Origin: Rickettsiales bacterium
GTDB taxonomy: Bacteria > Pseudomonadota > Alphaproteobacteria > Rs-D84
Length of the DNA: 64,000 bases
Direction of reading: 5' to 3'
NCBI GenBank assembly: GCA_031283185.1
Contig: JAITCH010000009.1
Location: 127,190-191,189 of the forward strand
The notes under the pieces: model-generated
What the model saw: the letters and a program-made list of their open reading frames with translations, nothing else
The model's database searches: none
Told to the model about the DNA's origin: nothing
Translations under genes and position numbers: made by a program
Shown here: one piece after another, positions 51,721-61,294 of the stretch
Numbering within the stretch: the first letter of the stretch is position 1
Layout: each line of letters opens with the position of its first letter

Positions 51721-52401
51721 TTATTGCAACGCCTTCACATCCAACTTCAACCCCGGCCCTTGGGTGGTAGACACAGCCGCAGTCAAAATATAGTTTCCTT
51801 TTGAAGTCGCCGGCTTTGCTTTTTTGAGCGCATCAATCAAAGCGTTGGCATTTTCGACCAGCGCAGGTGTTTTGAAGGACGCTTTCCCAAAGCCTGCGTG
51901 AATGATGCCGGATTTTTCCGCGCGATATTCAATTTGACCGGCTTTCGCCAACTCAATGGCTTTCGCAGGATCGCTTGCGACCGTTCCTAATTTGGGGTTA
52001 GGCATCATACCTTTGGGCCCCAAGATCTTTGCGATCTTGGAAAGTTGCGGCATAATGTCGGGGGTTGCGATGGCGATGTCAAAGCCCAAGAATCCACCGG
52101 CGACTTTGTCGATAAGGTCTGTATCGCCGACAAAGTCTGCGCCTGCTTTTTTGGCCTCAGATTGCTTGTCTTTGGTGAAGACGGCGACTTTAATTTTTTT
52201 GCCAGTGCCGTGCGGGAGAGATACCATACCGCGAATGTTCTGATCGGCTTTCGTTACATCAACGCCGAGTTTGATAGCGATGTCAAATGTCTCGTCGAAC
52301 TTCTTGGATACAAAGCCTTTCAGTGTATCAATTGCGCTTGTCAAATCGTAAAGTTTTTCGGCATCCAATTTCACGCGGCCTTTTATTTTTTTAGTAATCA
52401 T
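51721..52401 (-). CDS. rplA: Ribosomal protein L1
   Basis: DVTKADQNIRGMVSLPHGTGKKIKV, GPKGMMPNPKLGTV. Confidence 0.98.
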   Translation of the reverse strand: MITKKIKGRVKLDAEKLYDLTSAIDTLKGFVSKKFDETFDIAIKLGVDVTKADQNIRGMVSLPHGTGKKIKVAVFTKDKQSEAKKAGADFVGDTDLIDKVAGGFLGFDIAIATPDIMPQLSKIAKILGPKGMMPNPKLGTVASDPAKAIELAKAGQIEYRAEKSGIIHAGFGKASFKTPALVENANALIDALKKAKPATSKGNYILTAAVSTTQGPGLKLDVKALQ

Positions 52402-52404
52402 AAT

Positions 52405-52836
52405 TTAGGCCTCCTCTGCTTTGATACCCATAGAGCGGGCTTGTCCGGCGACTATACGCATAGCGGATTCGACGGAAGTGCAGTTCAGGTCTGCCATTTT
52501 CTGTTCGGCTACTTTGCGAAGGTCGGCCTGGGATATTTTTGCGACTATGTCTAGACCCGGCTTTTTGGAACCTTGTTTTAGGTTGATGACTTTTTTAATA
52601 AGATAACTGACTGGCGGCAGACGCATAATGAATTCAAAGCTGCGATCTGTGTAGACTGTTATTACGACGGGGATCGGCATACCTTTTTCTTTGTCTTTGG
52701 TAGCATCGTTGAATTGCTTGCAGAATTCGGCGATGTTGACACCTTTTGCACCCAGTGCCGGACCTATCGGGGGCGCGGGGTTGGCCGCACCTGCTGGCAC
52801 GGTGAGCTTAACGAAGCCCTTTATTTCTTTTGCCAT
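52405..52836 (-). CDS. rplK: Ribosomal protein L11
   Basis: MAKEIKGFVKLTVPAGAANPAPPIGPALGAKGVNIAEFCKQFN. Confidence 0.98.
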   Translation of the reverse strand: MAKEIKGFVKLTVPAGAANPAPPIGPALGAKGVNIAEFCKQFNDATKDKEKGMPIPVVITVYTDRSFEFIMRLPPVSYLIKKVINLKQGSKKPGLDIVAKISQADLRKVAEQKMADLNCTSVESAMRIVAGQARSMGIKAEEA

Positions 52837-53419
52837 TTTCTTAACTCCTTTATATCTAGTTTTCCATTCACCCGGGCTCTTAGTCCCCTTCGCTGGCGAA
52901 GGGGTGTCGCGCCGTAGCGAAGCGTAGGCGGACGGGGTAGTGGTAATAAGTTGTCGGCCTTGCCGACTCCTCATTAGTTCCCCTCCATTGGAGGGGTGCC
53001 CGAAGGGCGGGGTGGTTTAGCCACTTTTGTCCTTTGGCATTTGAGTTCTCCGTGGTTCAGTGTTGGCACCACCTTCCACAGACTTTTTAGCAGCCGGGCT
53101 TAATTACCCAGAGCCATTTTATCACCTTATTCCTAAGGCGAATCTTTTTCTCCAATCTGTCATTCCCGCGAAGGCGGGAATCTCAAATTGTATTTATCCT
53201 TTTTATCCCTGCCCCCTTGAGGGACGGGATGTCGCCTTTGGCGACAGGGTGGGGGTAATTATTCAATCACTCCAACCCCAAATCTTTTTTCACTCGTCAT
53301 CCCGACTACTAAGTCCCCTTCGCTGGCGAAGGGGTGTCGCGCCGTAGCGAAGCGTAGGCGGACGGGGTAGTGGTCAATAAGTTGTCGGCTCCGCCGACAC
53401 ATTACTTTTACCTTTTCTC

Positions 53420-53959
53420 TTAGACTCTTTCCACCTGCCCGTATTCCAGGTCGACTTGCGTTTCGCGCCCAAAGACGAGAATTGCGACACGCATACGATG
53501 GCGCAGGTCGTCAGCCTCGGCGACTACACCATTGAAGTTCGCAAACGGCCCATCGATCACATGAACTTCCTGCCCGACTTCATAGGTCGCGTCGATGTTG
53601 ACCGCACCCTCTTCCATCTGGCGGCGAAGATGTTTAACTTCCTCTTCCGGGACGGGGATCGGCTTGTCGCGTTGCCCCAGGAACATTACGACACCGGGCG
53701 TGCTTTTAACGAGAGAGAATGTTTCGTCATTCATCACCATCTGGATAACGATGTATCCCGGGAAGAATTTCTTTTCACTGGTAACGCGCTTGCCGCGTTT
53801 AACTTCGACTACTTCACGAGTTGGGATAAGGATTTCGCCGAAGTGAGCGTTTAATTTTTTAGCATTGATTCGGTCGTGTATTTCGGAAACGGTTTTGATC
53901 TCCGCGTTAGAGCGAACATTAACTATGAACCATTGAAATTTATTTTCGATATTTTCCAT
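53420..53959 (-). CDS. nusG: Transcription termination/antitermination factor NusG
   Basis: FFPGYIVIQMVMND, EVGQEVHVIDGPFANFNGVV. Confidence 0.98.
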   Translation of the reverse strand: MENIENKFQWFIVNVRSNAEIKTVSEIHDRINAKKLNAHFGEILIPTREVVEVKRGKRVTSEKKFFPGYIVIQMVMNDETFSLVKSTPGVVMFLGQRDKPIPVPEEEVKHLRRQMEEGAVNIDATYEVGQEVHVIDGPFANFNGVVAEADDLRHRMRVAILVFGRETQVDLEYGQVERV

Positions 53960-54038
53960 TTTTCATCCCGTTGTGCCTGCGACTTAAATTATAAGTCATT
54001 CCCCGGCTTGACCGGGGAATCCCGGCCTTATTTTCATC

Positions 54039-54233
54039 TTACCTAAACACGACACCTACTAACCTATTCAACACGCTGTCTGTTATAAAGAAGTATAACG
54101 CGAGCAAGGCTGCGAATATAGCGATGATGATGACGGAGCGGACGACGATATCTTTGGAAGGCCAAGTGATGTGCCAAGCTTCCGCGCGTGCATCTGCTAT
54201 AAAGTTGAAAAATTCCTTAATTTGACTCGCCAT
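54039..54233 (-). CDS. secE: Preprotein translocase SecE
   Basis: 64 aa, ARAEAWHITWPSKDIVVRSVIIIAIFAALLALYF. Confidence 0.95.
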   Translation of the reverse strand: MASQIKEFFNFIADARAEAWHITWPSKDIVVRSVIIIAIFAALLALYFFITDSVLNRLVGVVFR

Positions 54234-54371
54234 ATTTATCCTTTAATTCCCCTTTTGTCATTCCCGCGCAGGCGTGAATAGGGCTAAAAATCGCGGGCGA
54301 AGCCCGCAAAAACTAATGTCATCCCGTGGCTTGACCACGGGATCTCGCCACTGATTTCAGCCTATATTCAA

Positions 54372-54394
54372 TGGCAGGGGCGAGAGGAATCGAA
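54372..54394 (-). repeat. Duplicated tRNA-Trp 3' end fragment
   Basis: tggcaggggcgagaggaatcgaa identical to 54486-54508. Confidence 0.9.
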
Positions 54395-54485
54395 GTTCCC
54401 GCCGCCAAGCACTTGATAAGCCGCGTTATTAGCGGCGAATCCTAGTGCGCCCAAGGGAACCCGAGGGTTCCGCACGCCGAGTGTG

Positions 54486-54561
54486 TGGCAGGGGCGAGAG
54501 GAATCGAACCCCCGACACATGGTTTTGGAGACCATTGCTCTACCAACTGAGCTACACCCCT
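54486..54561 (-). tRNA. tRNA-Trp (anticodon CCA)
   Basis: Minus strand AGGGGTGTAGCTCAGTTGGTAGAGCAATGGTCTCCAAAACCATGTGTCGGGGGTTCGATTCCTCTCGCCCCTGCCA. Confidence 0.97.
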
Positions 54562-55013
54562 AGACTCTTGTGAATTTGACTTTGTCCGCCTAGGGTATAA
54601 TAGAGCGAATCGGAATGCAAGCAAAAAATCTCATATATAAGCAAAAATATTTTTTATTTATTTTATAAACGGAAGCGGGCGGGGGTTAATAAAGCGGGTG
54701 GGGGTCTCCCGACCCCCACCCGAACATTTTATCACCTTATTATTACCGCACCCACCTACCCCCATCGTCATCCCCAAGTTTTTTTGTCATTCCCGCGAAG
54801 GCGGGAATATTTGTAATAAGTCATTCCCCGGCTTGACCGGGGAATCCCGGCAAAATAAAATTCCCCTCCAAGTTGGAGGGGTGCCTCGGCTCTGCCGAGG
54901 CGGGGTGGTTGAGTTTTTGTTAATCGCACAAAGTCCCCTTCGCTGGCGAAGGGGTGGCACGAAGTGCCGGGGTAGTGGTCATAGTCCCGCGTTAGCGGGT
55001 AATAAATCTCGTG

Positions 55014-55166
55014 CAAAAAATCTTAGCGAAACCGCGACATCGAGGATAAATCGGTCAGAATCAAGGGAAGCCGAGGACAGAGCGTATTGTATATACACGC
55101 CGCAGGCTTCCCGCCGATAATCATTGATTTAGCCCGATGGCCGAAAAGTTTCGCTTAGATTTTTTG
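55014..55166 (+). ncRNA. Structured element copy D
   Basis: CAAAAAATCTTAGCGAAAC...GTTTCGCTTAGATTTTTTG; CATCG/CGATG; AAATCGGT/ATTGATTT (with G-U pairs); GGGAAGCC/GGCTTCCC. Confidence 0.75.
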
Positions 55167-55173
55167 ACCTTAC

Positions 55174-55917
55174 TTATTCGTGCGTGTGGGCTTGGCGATA
55201 TTGGCGCGCATACATAGCCACTAGGGAATCCTGTTGAGCAATCAAGGCCGCAGAATCGGGTTCTTTGGGCAAGGCGGCGTCTTTGAGAAGTTGTTCGCGT
55301 TTGAATTCCCAGTCGCAGACACACCAACCGATTACGCATACTCCGCCTATGAATAGCAAGGCCCATCCGGTTACATTATGATCCCATTGTCTGGCGATTT
55401 TGGGATTTTTCCGGGATGAGCGAGTGGGTTTCACATTAAGTTTTTTTGCCAGTTTGGCGATTTTCTTGTTCTGTGCTTTGATAAGTTTCGCGCCGTTGGG
55501 AAGTGGTTTTTTGACCGGGTTGCATTCTTCATCGCAGATTTTGGCTAATTTTTCAGTCTGACGATCGAGTTTGGCTTTGGCGGCCGCGCCGTTGTCTTTT
55601 ACTGGGCGATAGCCAAGGCGCGCGAAGAGGCGGGCGATCCAGTTGTTCTGGGCTATGATAAAGTTGGCATCGGCGGCTTTTTCTGCATCGGTTGCCGGTG
55701 TGGCGGCAGGGACCAAAGGCTCACAGGCTTCTATAAGGTCGGCGGTCTGTTTGTCAAGTTTTTCCTTACTCATTTTTGCTTTGATACCACCGATTGGGGT
55801 TTTCAAAAAACCCGGCATAATTTTCTCATCATATACGGCGGCAAGTTTATTAGTTTGCTCGTTATATTCACCCAAGGTCATTGGGTTTCCGTAGTTTTTT
55901 TGGTTCATCGGGTCCAT
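55174..55917 (-). CDS. Single-pass membrane protein of unknown function with internally repeated Lys-rich motifs
   Basis: 247 aa; repeated KLDKQTADLIEACEP / KLDRQTEKLAKICDE; one TM segment. Confidence 0.6.
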   Translation of the reverse strand: MDPMNQKNYGNPMTLGEYNEQTNKLAAVYDEKIMPGFLKTPIGGIKAKMSKEKLDKQTADLIEACEPLVPAATPATDAEKAADANFIIAQNNWIARLFARLGYRPVKDNGAAAKAKLDRQTEKLAKICDEECNPVKKPLPNGAKLIKAQNKKIAKLAKKLNVKPTRSSRKNPKIARQWDHNVTGWALLFIGGVCVIGWCVCDWEFKREQLLKDAALPKEPDSAALIAQQDSLVAMYARQYRQAHTHE

Positions 55918-56031
55918 AGTTTATCTCCTTATTTTCCCTTGTTTTCCTGCCCCTTTCCGGGGATTGAAACCACTTTTTTCCTACCACCCGTAGCCTGGGC
56001 GTTGGGTGGTCATTCCCGCGAAGGCGGGAAT

Positions 56032-56140
56032 TGAGCCGTAGAACTAGTTAGATTTCAAGTGGCAACGCAGAAATCTTACGAGTTCAAGGCGAACATCCCC
56101 CGAAAGGCAAGCGCAAACATTTCAGCGCACACTAACGAAG
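56032..56140 (+). mobile_element. ~107-bp non-autonomous insertion element, copy 2
   Basis: Interrupts the common cattcccgcgaaggcgggaat|ctcaaattgta repeat; flanked by gggaat (56026-56031 and 56141-56146). Confidence 0.8.
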
Positions 56141-56762
56141 GGGAATCTCAAATTGTATATTTCCTCATATAACTCCCCCACTTGCGGGGGAGTCCAAAAA
56201 TCGTAAAACGATTTTTGGGTGGGGGCATCGTTGCTTGACGCACACCTTTTTTTGATGTTCTCGGATGCGATTATACCCCTCCCCTGCATTTTGTCAAGTT
56301 TTATTTTATTACTATTAATAATAAGTCATCCCCCGACTTGATCGGGGGATCTCGGCCGAAAAAATTTCCCTCCAAGGTGGAGGGGTGTCGCGCCGTAGCA
56401 AAGCGTAGGCGGACGGGGTAGTGGTCATAAGTCATCCCGGGGCTTGACCCCGGGATCTCGCCGAATAAAATTCCCCGCCAATGGTGGCGGGGTCGGCTTT
56501 GCCGGGGGTGGTTAGAATCCCTGCCCCCTTGAGGGGCGGGGTTGGGGTGGGGGTTAAAAAAGCGGGGTGGGGTCTCCCGACCCCACCCCGAACATTTTAT
56601 CACCTTATTATTCGCCGCACCCACCTACCCCCATCGTCATCCCCGCGGCTTGTCGCGCCGTAGCGAAGCGTAGGCGGACGGGGTGGTTAGACCCTGCCCC
56701 CGGAATCGGGGGCGGGTGTCGCCAAAGGCGACGGGTGGGGGTAATTTGTAATGTGGAAAACC

Positions 56763-58868
56763 TCAAAACTTCGCCCCTATACTAAAACTATCTCCCCACC
56801 CGCTGGTTTCTTGCCCTGCGACTTTGCATCGCACAGCATCAAATCCCTTGTCTACTTGGGAGTTTTTAACGATAGCATTGGTGACAAAGCCCCCGAGGGC
56901 ACCGACTGCTACGCCACCGAGGGCGTCGAACCCAAGGCGTTTCCAATTTACCCCACCATCAGTTTTGGTCATCCAACTCGCCTTATCCAATTGAAACGCC
57001 GACAAATCCGCAAGGGTTATTTTAGACTGCTCATCAAATTTTCTAATTTCAACACCGAACCCTTCTTGCGAAGAAACATCTTTAATAGGATTGTCTGAAA
57101 TTGCGAAACATTTATCCAATGCGACATTAAGTGTAGCCGATGTCTCCCCTGCATAAAAAGCGCATATACAATCTTTAGTTTCACACGCGCCACTAATTTG
57201 ATCAGTTTCAGAAGAAATTGAGATATTATATTTTTTAAGTATTCCTGGCCATTCCGTCTTGCATTTATTTTTTGCGCTTGCATCATTATAATGCTTTTCG
57301 CAATCAAATTTTATTCCGTCATTTTTCCCTAGATTATCAGGCTTTGGCGCATCCCCCCCCCCACCACCATTAACCTTGCAATCATCCGGGATTGTTATTT
57401 TGTTATACTGATCCTTAATTTCAGTTTCATTATCTCTTATATTTACAACATTTATAAGTGTTGTAAATTTTTCATCGGCGCAAATTGCATTACTGATGCA
57501 GTTTGCATCATACTTTGAATCTTTTACTATATCCGCGTCTTTTATAAACTCTCGACAATAATTACGAAATCCTGATCGATCATTAAGTCTTGCTCCAACA
57601 AGTGCTTTATTGGCCGCGTTATAATAATTATCCGTATTTCCAGATTGCATTGCTTTCATAACATCATCGTTTTCGCATACCTTGAGCGATATGTATGCCG
57701 GATAGTTTTTATCAAAACAGAGTTGTTTTGTTTTTGCTAATTTATCGGCTGGATTAACGCAAGCGAATACTTTTTCAGGAAATGCTTTCGTTAAATTTCC
57801 CTCAGCCTCATTATATGCTTTCACCGCATCACATTTATTTTCATTAAGCACTCTATTAAATATTCTTTCTTGCCCATTTGGTTGAAAACTTATGATTCTA
57901 CCTTTTCTGGGGTCATTATTCTTTATATTATTTTTCCATTCGGTATTTTTTTCGCAAAAAGTAGCAGGAGAAAGAAGTCCTTTGAACAAGTCATCATATA
58001 TGTCCGCACAATCACCACATATTGCTTTTTGATTTCTTACTTGTTTTCCATCAGAGCATTTATTTTTTGGCGTGCAATGATACGCAATGAATGAAGCATC
58101 AGTCAGATTTTTTTGGATATATTCAATTGTAACACATGTTTTTTTATTATTCCAAGTATTACTATCAATATAAAAAACAGAATTAAGAAGCACACCGCCC
58201 GCGGGAGCGATTGATCCATCGGCAAAACACAACATATCTTTTTTTATTGGCGCGCTTATTTTTTTACTATATTCATTTTTTTCTCGTCGGCAAATTACTT
58301 CTGAATTTTCATTACAAGTTGTTGCCTCCTTTCCTTCGCTCAAAACATTTTCTAAATTGCTAATGGCAACACACAAATCATTTTTTGTTTTCCATTTTTT
58401 ATCATTATTTTGTCTATCGTAACTAGCAAATATTTCTTTAAAATCTTTTTTACTAAAAAAATAATAAGGTTTATCGCTACCAAAATAAAGAACGCTATAT
58501 CCACCATGAGGCTTTCCTTGCCGGTTGCAACCAGTTAACTCTCCCGGGGCTTCTTGTTGCATTTTCTGAAATTTAATATTGCATTCTTCATTTGTATCAG
58601 TGCTCTCATATACAGGTTTTGGCGCAGGATTTGGCTCGGGTGCCGGGGCAACAAATTTACCTTGGTCATTACAAACAAAAGCTTGTTTGCGATCTTCGCT
58701 ATAAAAAGTGTCATTATTTTTACCATTAACAAACACCACTTTTTTATTATTGGAATTAATACAAGTTGTTATTGATCCAAGGGCTAAATATCTATTTTCT
58801 TTCACACAACACTTAATTTCTGTTTGATTGTCCCAGCATCTACCTCTTCCTTGTTCCTTTTGCGACAT
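56763..58868 (-). CDS. Large Cys-rich protein, main ORF; probably the body of a gene starting at 59221
   Basis: 701 aa; shares C-terminal domain with 24029-26020; reading frame open upstream to the A8 tract at 59028-59035. Confidence 0.65.
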   Translation of the reverse strand: MSQKEQGRGRCWDNQTEIKCCVKENRYLALGSITTCINSNNKKVVFVNGKNNDTFYSEDRKQAFVCNDQGKFVAPAPEPNPAPKPVYESTDTNEECNIKFQKMQQEAPGELTGCNRQGKPHGGYSVLYFGSDKPYYFFSKKDFKEIFASYDRQNNDKKWKTKNDLCVAISNLENVLSEGKEATTCNENSEVICRREKNEYSKKISAPIKKDMLCFADGSIAPAGGVLLNSVFYIDSNTWNNKKTCVTIEYIQKNLTDASFIAYHCTPKNKCSDGKQVRNQKAICGDCADIYDDLFKGLLSPATFCEKNTEWKNNIKNNDPRKGRIISFQPNGQERIFNRVLNENKCDAVKAYNEAEGNLTKAFPEKVFACVNPADKLAKTKQLCFDKNYPAYISLKVCENDDVMKAMQSGNTDNYYNAANKALVGARLNDRSGFRNYCREFIKDADIVKDSKYDANCISNAICADEKFTTLINVVNIRDNETEIKDQYNKITIPDDCKVNGGGGGDAPKPDNLGKNDGIKFDCEKHYNDASAKNKCKTEWPGILKKYNISISSETDQISGACETKDCICAFYAGETSATLNVALDKCFAISDNPIKDVSSQEGFGVEIRKFDEQSKITLADLSAFQLDKASWMTKTDGGVNWKRLGFDALGGVAVGALGGFVTNAIVKNSQVDKGFDAVRCKVAGQETSGWGDSFSIGAKF

Positions 58869-59005
58869 AATGTCATCATAAGCTATCTGACAAATATTTT
58901 TGGTGGCAACATGTTGGCCCTGTGAAGATACAAGCGACTTATTCCACTTTCCATTTGAACAATTATTTTCATCCTCAAATTCTGCATTGCTAAAGAACTC
59001 TATAC

Positions 59006-59221
59006 TTACACCTTTATTATTTGTGCATTTTTTTTAGACAGAGCATTAAGTTCTGCGGGGCTTATGCAACATCTCGCATTAACATTATTAGAATTAAAAT
59101 AACGGCAGATTTCATCTGTTTTAATATTTTCATATTTATCGGTGCAGTTATCAGCAAAAACATTCGCGCAAGGCAGAGCAAACGCGGTCAAAGCGATCAA
59201 AATAAATCGGGTAGCATTCAT
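59006..59221 (-). CDS. Signal-peptide-bearing N-terminal fragment (71 aa) in the other frame relative to 56763-58868
   Basis: MNATRFILIALTAFALPCANVFADNCTDKYENIKTDEICRYF...; frame shifts at TCTAAAAAAAATGC. Confidence 0.6.
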   Translation of the reverse strand: MNATRFILIALTAFALPCANVFADNCTDKYENIKTDEICRYFNSNNVNARCCISPAELNALSKKNAQIIKV

Positions 59222-59477
59222 GCATATATTATATCATAAATTTCCACCGAAAAAAAGCCCCGTCATAATCCCTGCCCCCTTGAGGGGCGGGGCGGTCGGC
59301 TTTGCCGACCGGGGGTGGGGGCATAAAATGACGGCGTAAAATCTCCGCTATCCAGCAGTGGTTTTACGCCGCTGATTGCATTATATATGAAACCTGAATT
59401 ACATCAAGCAAAAAACCTTCTCCCGCCTTCACTTTCCACCATATATATGATAAACTATGTAAAAAAGGAATCGCGCG

Positions 59478-60017
59478 ATGGCGGATGAAAAAAAGGTCGA
59501 GCTACCAAAAACTTTTACAGGCGAGGTTCGTTTTGCGATGCTCGCGCTTGCGGCGATTGTTATTGCGGCGGTGTTTGGCGTGTCCATTTACCCGACGACC
59601 AGCTTGCATACATATCTGCCAGCGGACAAGGCGGCGCAGGCGCTTTATGTCTGTCCAGCGGCGATTGACGCATTGACCCAGGTATCGAAATTCATGCAAA
59701 TGTATCGTAAGCAGTTTGCGATGGCGATTGCATTTTTCTTGGTTTTTGGCGGGTTTATGGCGATGTGGAATCTGTATCAAAATTTATTAAAGGACAAATT
59801 GGATCGCAAATCGTGGGATTGGTTTCTAAAATTCATGCTGCCGTTTATGGTTGTGGTGTTGATTGCGTGGCGGCTGTTGTTGTATACGCCGAATCATTTT
59901 CGTGAAGTTCGGGTTGCTGGGTCGGCGAGTCATTTTGTATTGTGCGAGGCTTCGGTTCCTGGCAGTCGTCCGGTGCTTGGGGACAAGGTATCTACGGCGA
60001 GGCGCGATAATCCTTGA
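59478..60017 (+). CDS. Two-TM membrane protein, unknown
   Basis: MADEKKVELPKTFTGEVRFAMLALAAIVIAAVFGVSIY...FAMAIAFFLVFGGFMAMW. Confidence 0.6.
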   Translation: MADEKKVELPKTFTGEVRFAMLALAAIVIAAVFGVSIYPTTSLHTYLPADKAAQALYVCPAAIDALTQVSKFMQMYRKQFAMAIAFFLVFGGFMAMWNLYQNLLKDKLDRKSWDWFLKFMLPFMVVVLIAWRLLLYTPNHFREVRVAGSASHFVLCEASVPGSRPVLGDKVSTARRDNP

Positions 60018-60099
60018 CTTAGTGCGGACGAATCGTTAAAATCCAAGGGTGCGATTGAAAAATTAGCATGATAAAATAAAACAACAAGGAGAAACTCTA

Positions 60100-60372
60100 A
60101 TGAACAAATACGAATTGATTGATGCTTTGGCGAATGATGCTGGTGTGACCAAGACGGTTGCGGCAGAGGTTTTAGAATCGTTTATCACCAATGTTACGAA
60201 AGTGTTGAAAAAGAAGGGCGAAGTGCGTTTGGTTGGTTTTGGCACATTCACGACTTCGAAGAGAAAGGCGACGACAGGTCGCAATCCTCGGACTGGTGCT
60301 GCGATAAAGATTGCTGCATCGACGCAGCCGAAGTTCAAAGCGGGCAAAGCGCTGAAAGACGCATTGAATTAA
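60100..60372 (+). CDS. DNA-binding protein HU
   Basis: MNKYELIDALANDAGVTK..., GFGTFTTSKRKATTGRNPRTGAAIKI. Confidence 0.97.
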   Translation: MNKYELIDALANDAGVTKTVAAEVLESFITNVTKVLKKKGEVRLVGFGTFTTSKRKATTGRNPRTGAAIKIAASTQPKFKAGKALKDALN

Positions 60373-60397
60373 GTTATTTGGTTTTTTACCAAGATTG

Positions 60398-60425
60398 CAC
60401 GCGGGTTCTCCCCGCGTGTTTTTTT
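60398..60425 (+). terminator. Rho-independent terminator of the HU gene
   Basis: cacgcggg-ttctc-cccgcgtg followed by T7. Confidence 0.9.
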
Positions 60426-60958
60426 ATAACGGAGTAGTGGTTGAGTTATAGCGGGGTGGGGGATCTTGGGCCCCACCCCGAACATTTTCTAATCGTCATT
60501 CCCGCGGCTTGTCGCGCCGTAGCGAAGCGTAGGCGGACGGGGTGGTTGGTGCTTGTTAATCGCACAATAGTCCCCTTCGCTGGCGAAGGGGTGGACGGCG
60601 AAGCCGGACGGGGTAGTGGTAATAAAATTCCCCGCCAATGGCGAAAGGGTGTCGCGCCGTAGCAAAGCGTAGGCGGACGGGGTAGTGGTGATAAGTCATC
60701 CCGGGGCTTGACCCCGGGATCTCGCCAAATAAAAGTCCCCTTCGCTGGCGAAGGGGTGCCCCGTAGGGGCGGGGTAGTGGTAATAAAACGCGCCACAACC
60801 TTTCGGCTGTGGCGCACTCCCTACCTTCCCTTCCGGGAATCTTTCAGCCCCTCTTCTTTTTTGTCATTCCCGCGCAGGCGGGAATAGGGCTTAAAATCGC
60901 GGGCGCAGCCCGCAAAAAAACAAGTCATCCCCCGACTTGATCGGGGGATCTCGGCTTA

Positions 60959-61294
60959 TTAAGCGACTTTTTCTTTTCTTTCGTCGGTATCCACTGATGC
61001 GGCATCGAGCGATTTTTTAGCCTCTGCGAAAACCATTGCTTTAACGCGCATAGCCAAAGATTCGTCATCGAGCGTTTCGACGAGCGGCTCAAAGTCATTG
61101 CGTTTAATCTGCAAGGCGACATATGCTCCGACGAGCGCGTCGCGGGACAGATTATCCAGGCTTTCGACCTTACCTGATTGGAGTTGATTTTTAAGGCTGT
61201 CTAGACGGCCGTCGGAATCAACCCAGGCGACATTGTCCAAAACTTGGTCGAGAGCGGCCATAATTTTTACAATGCTAGTGGTGTTTTGTGCCAT
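60959..61294 (-). CDS. Small conserved-looking cytoplasmic protein, unknown
   Basis: 111 aa ORF with good start context. Confidence 0.5.
   Translation of the reverse strand: MAQNTTSIVKIMAALDQVLDNVAWVDSDGRLDSLKNQLQSGKVESLDNLSRDALVGAYVALQIKRNDFEPLVETLDDESLAMRVKAMVFAEAKKSLDAASVDTDERKEKVA

Noticed and set aside
60398-60425. HU terminator hairpin as a member of the repeat families
   Set aside because: Ordinary GC stem plus T-tract directly after the gene; no relation to the dispersed elements.
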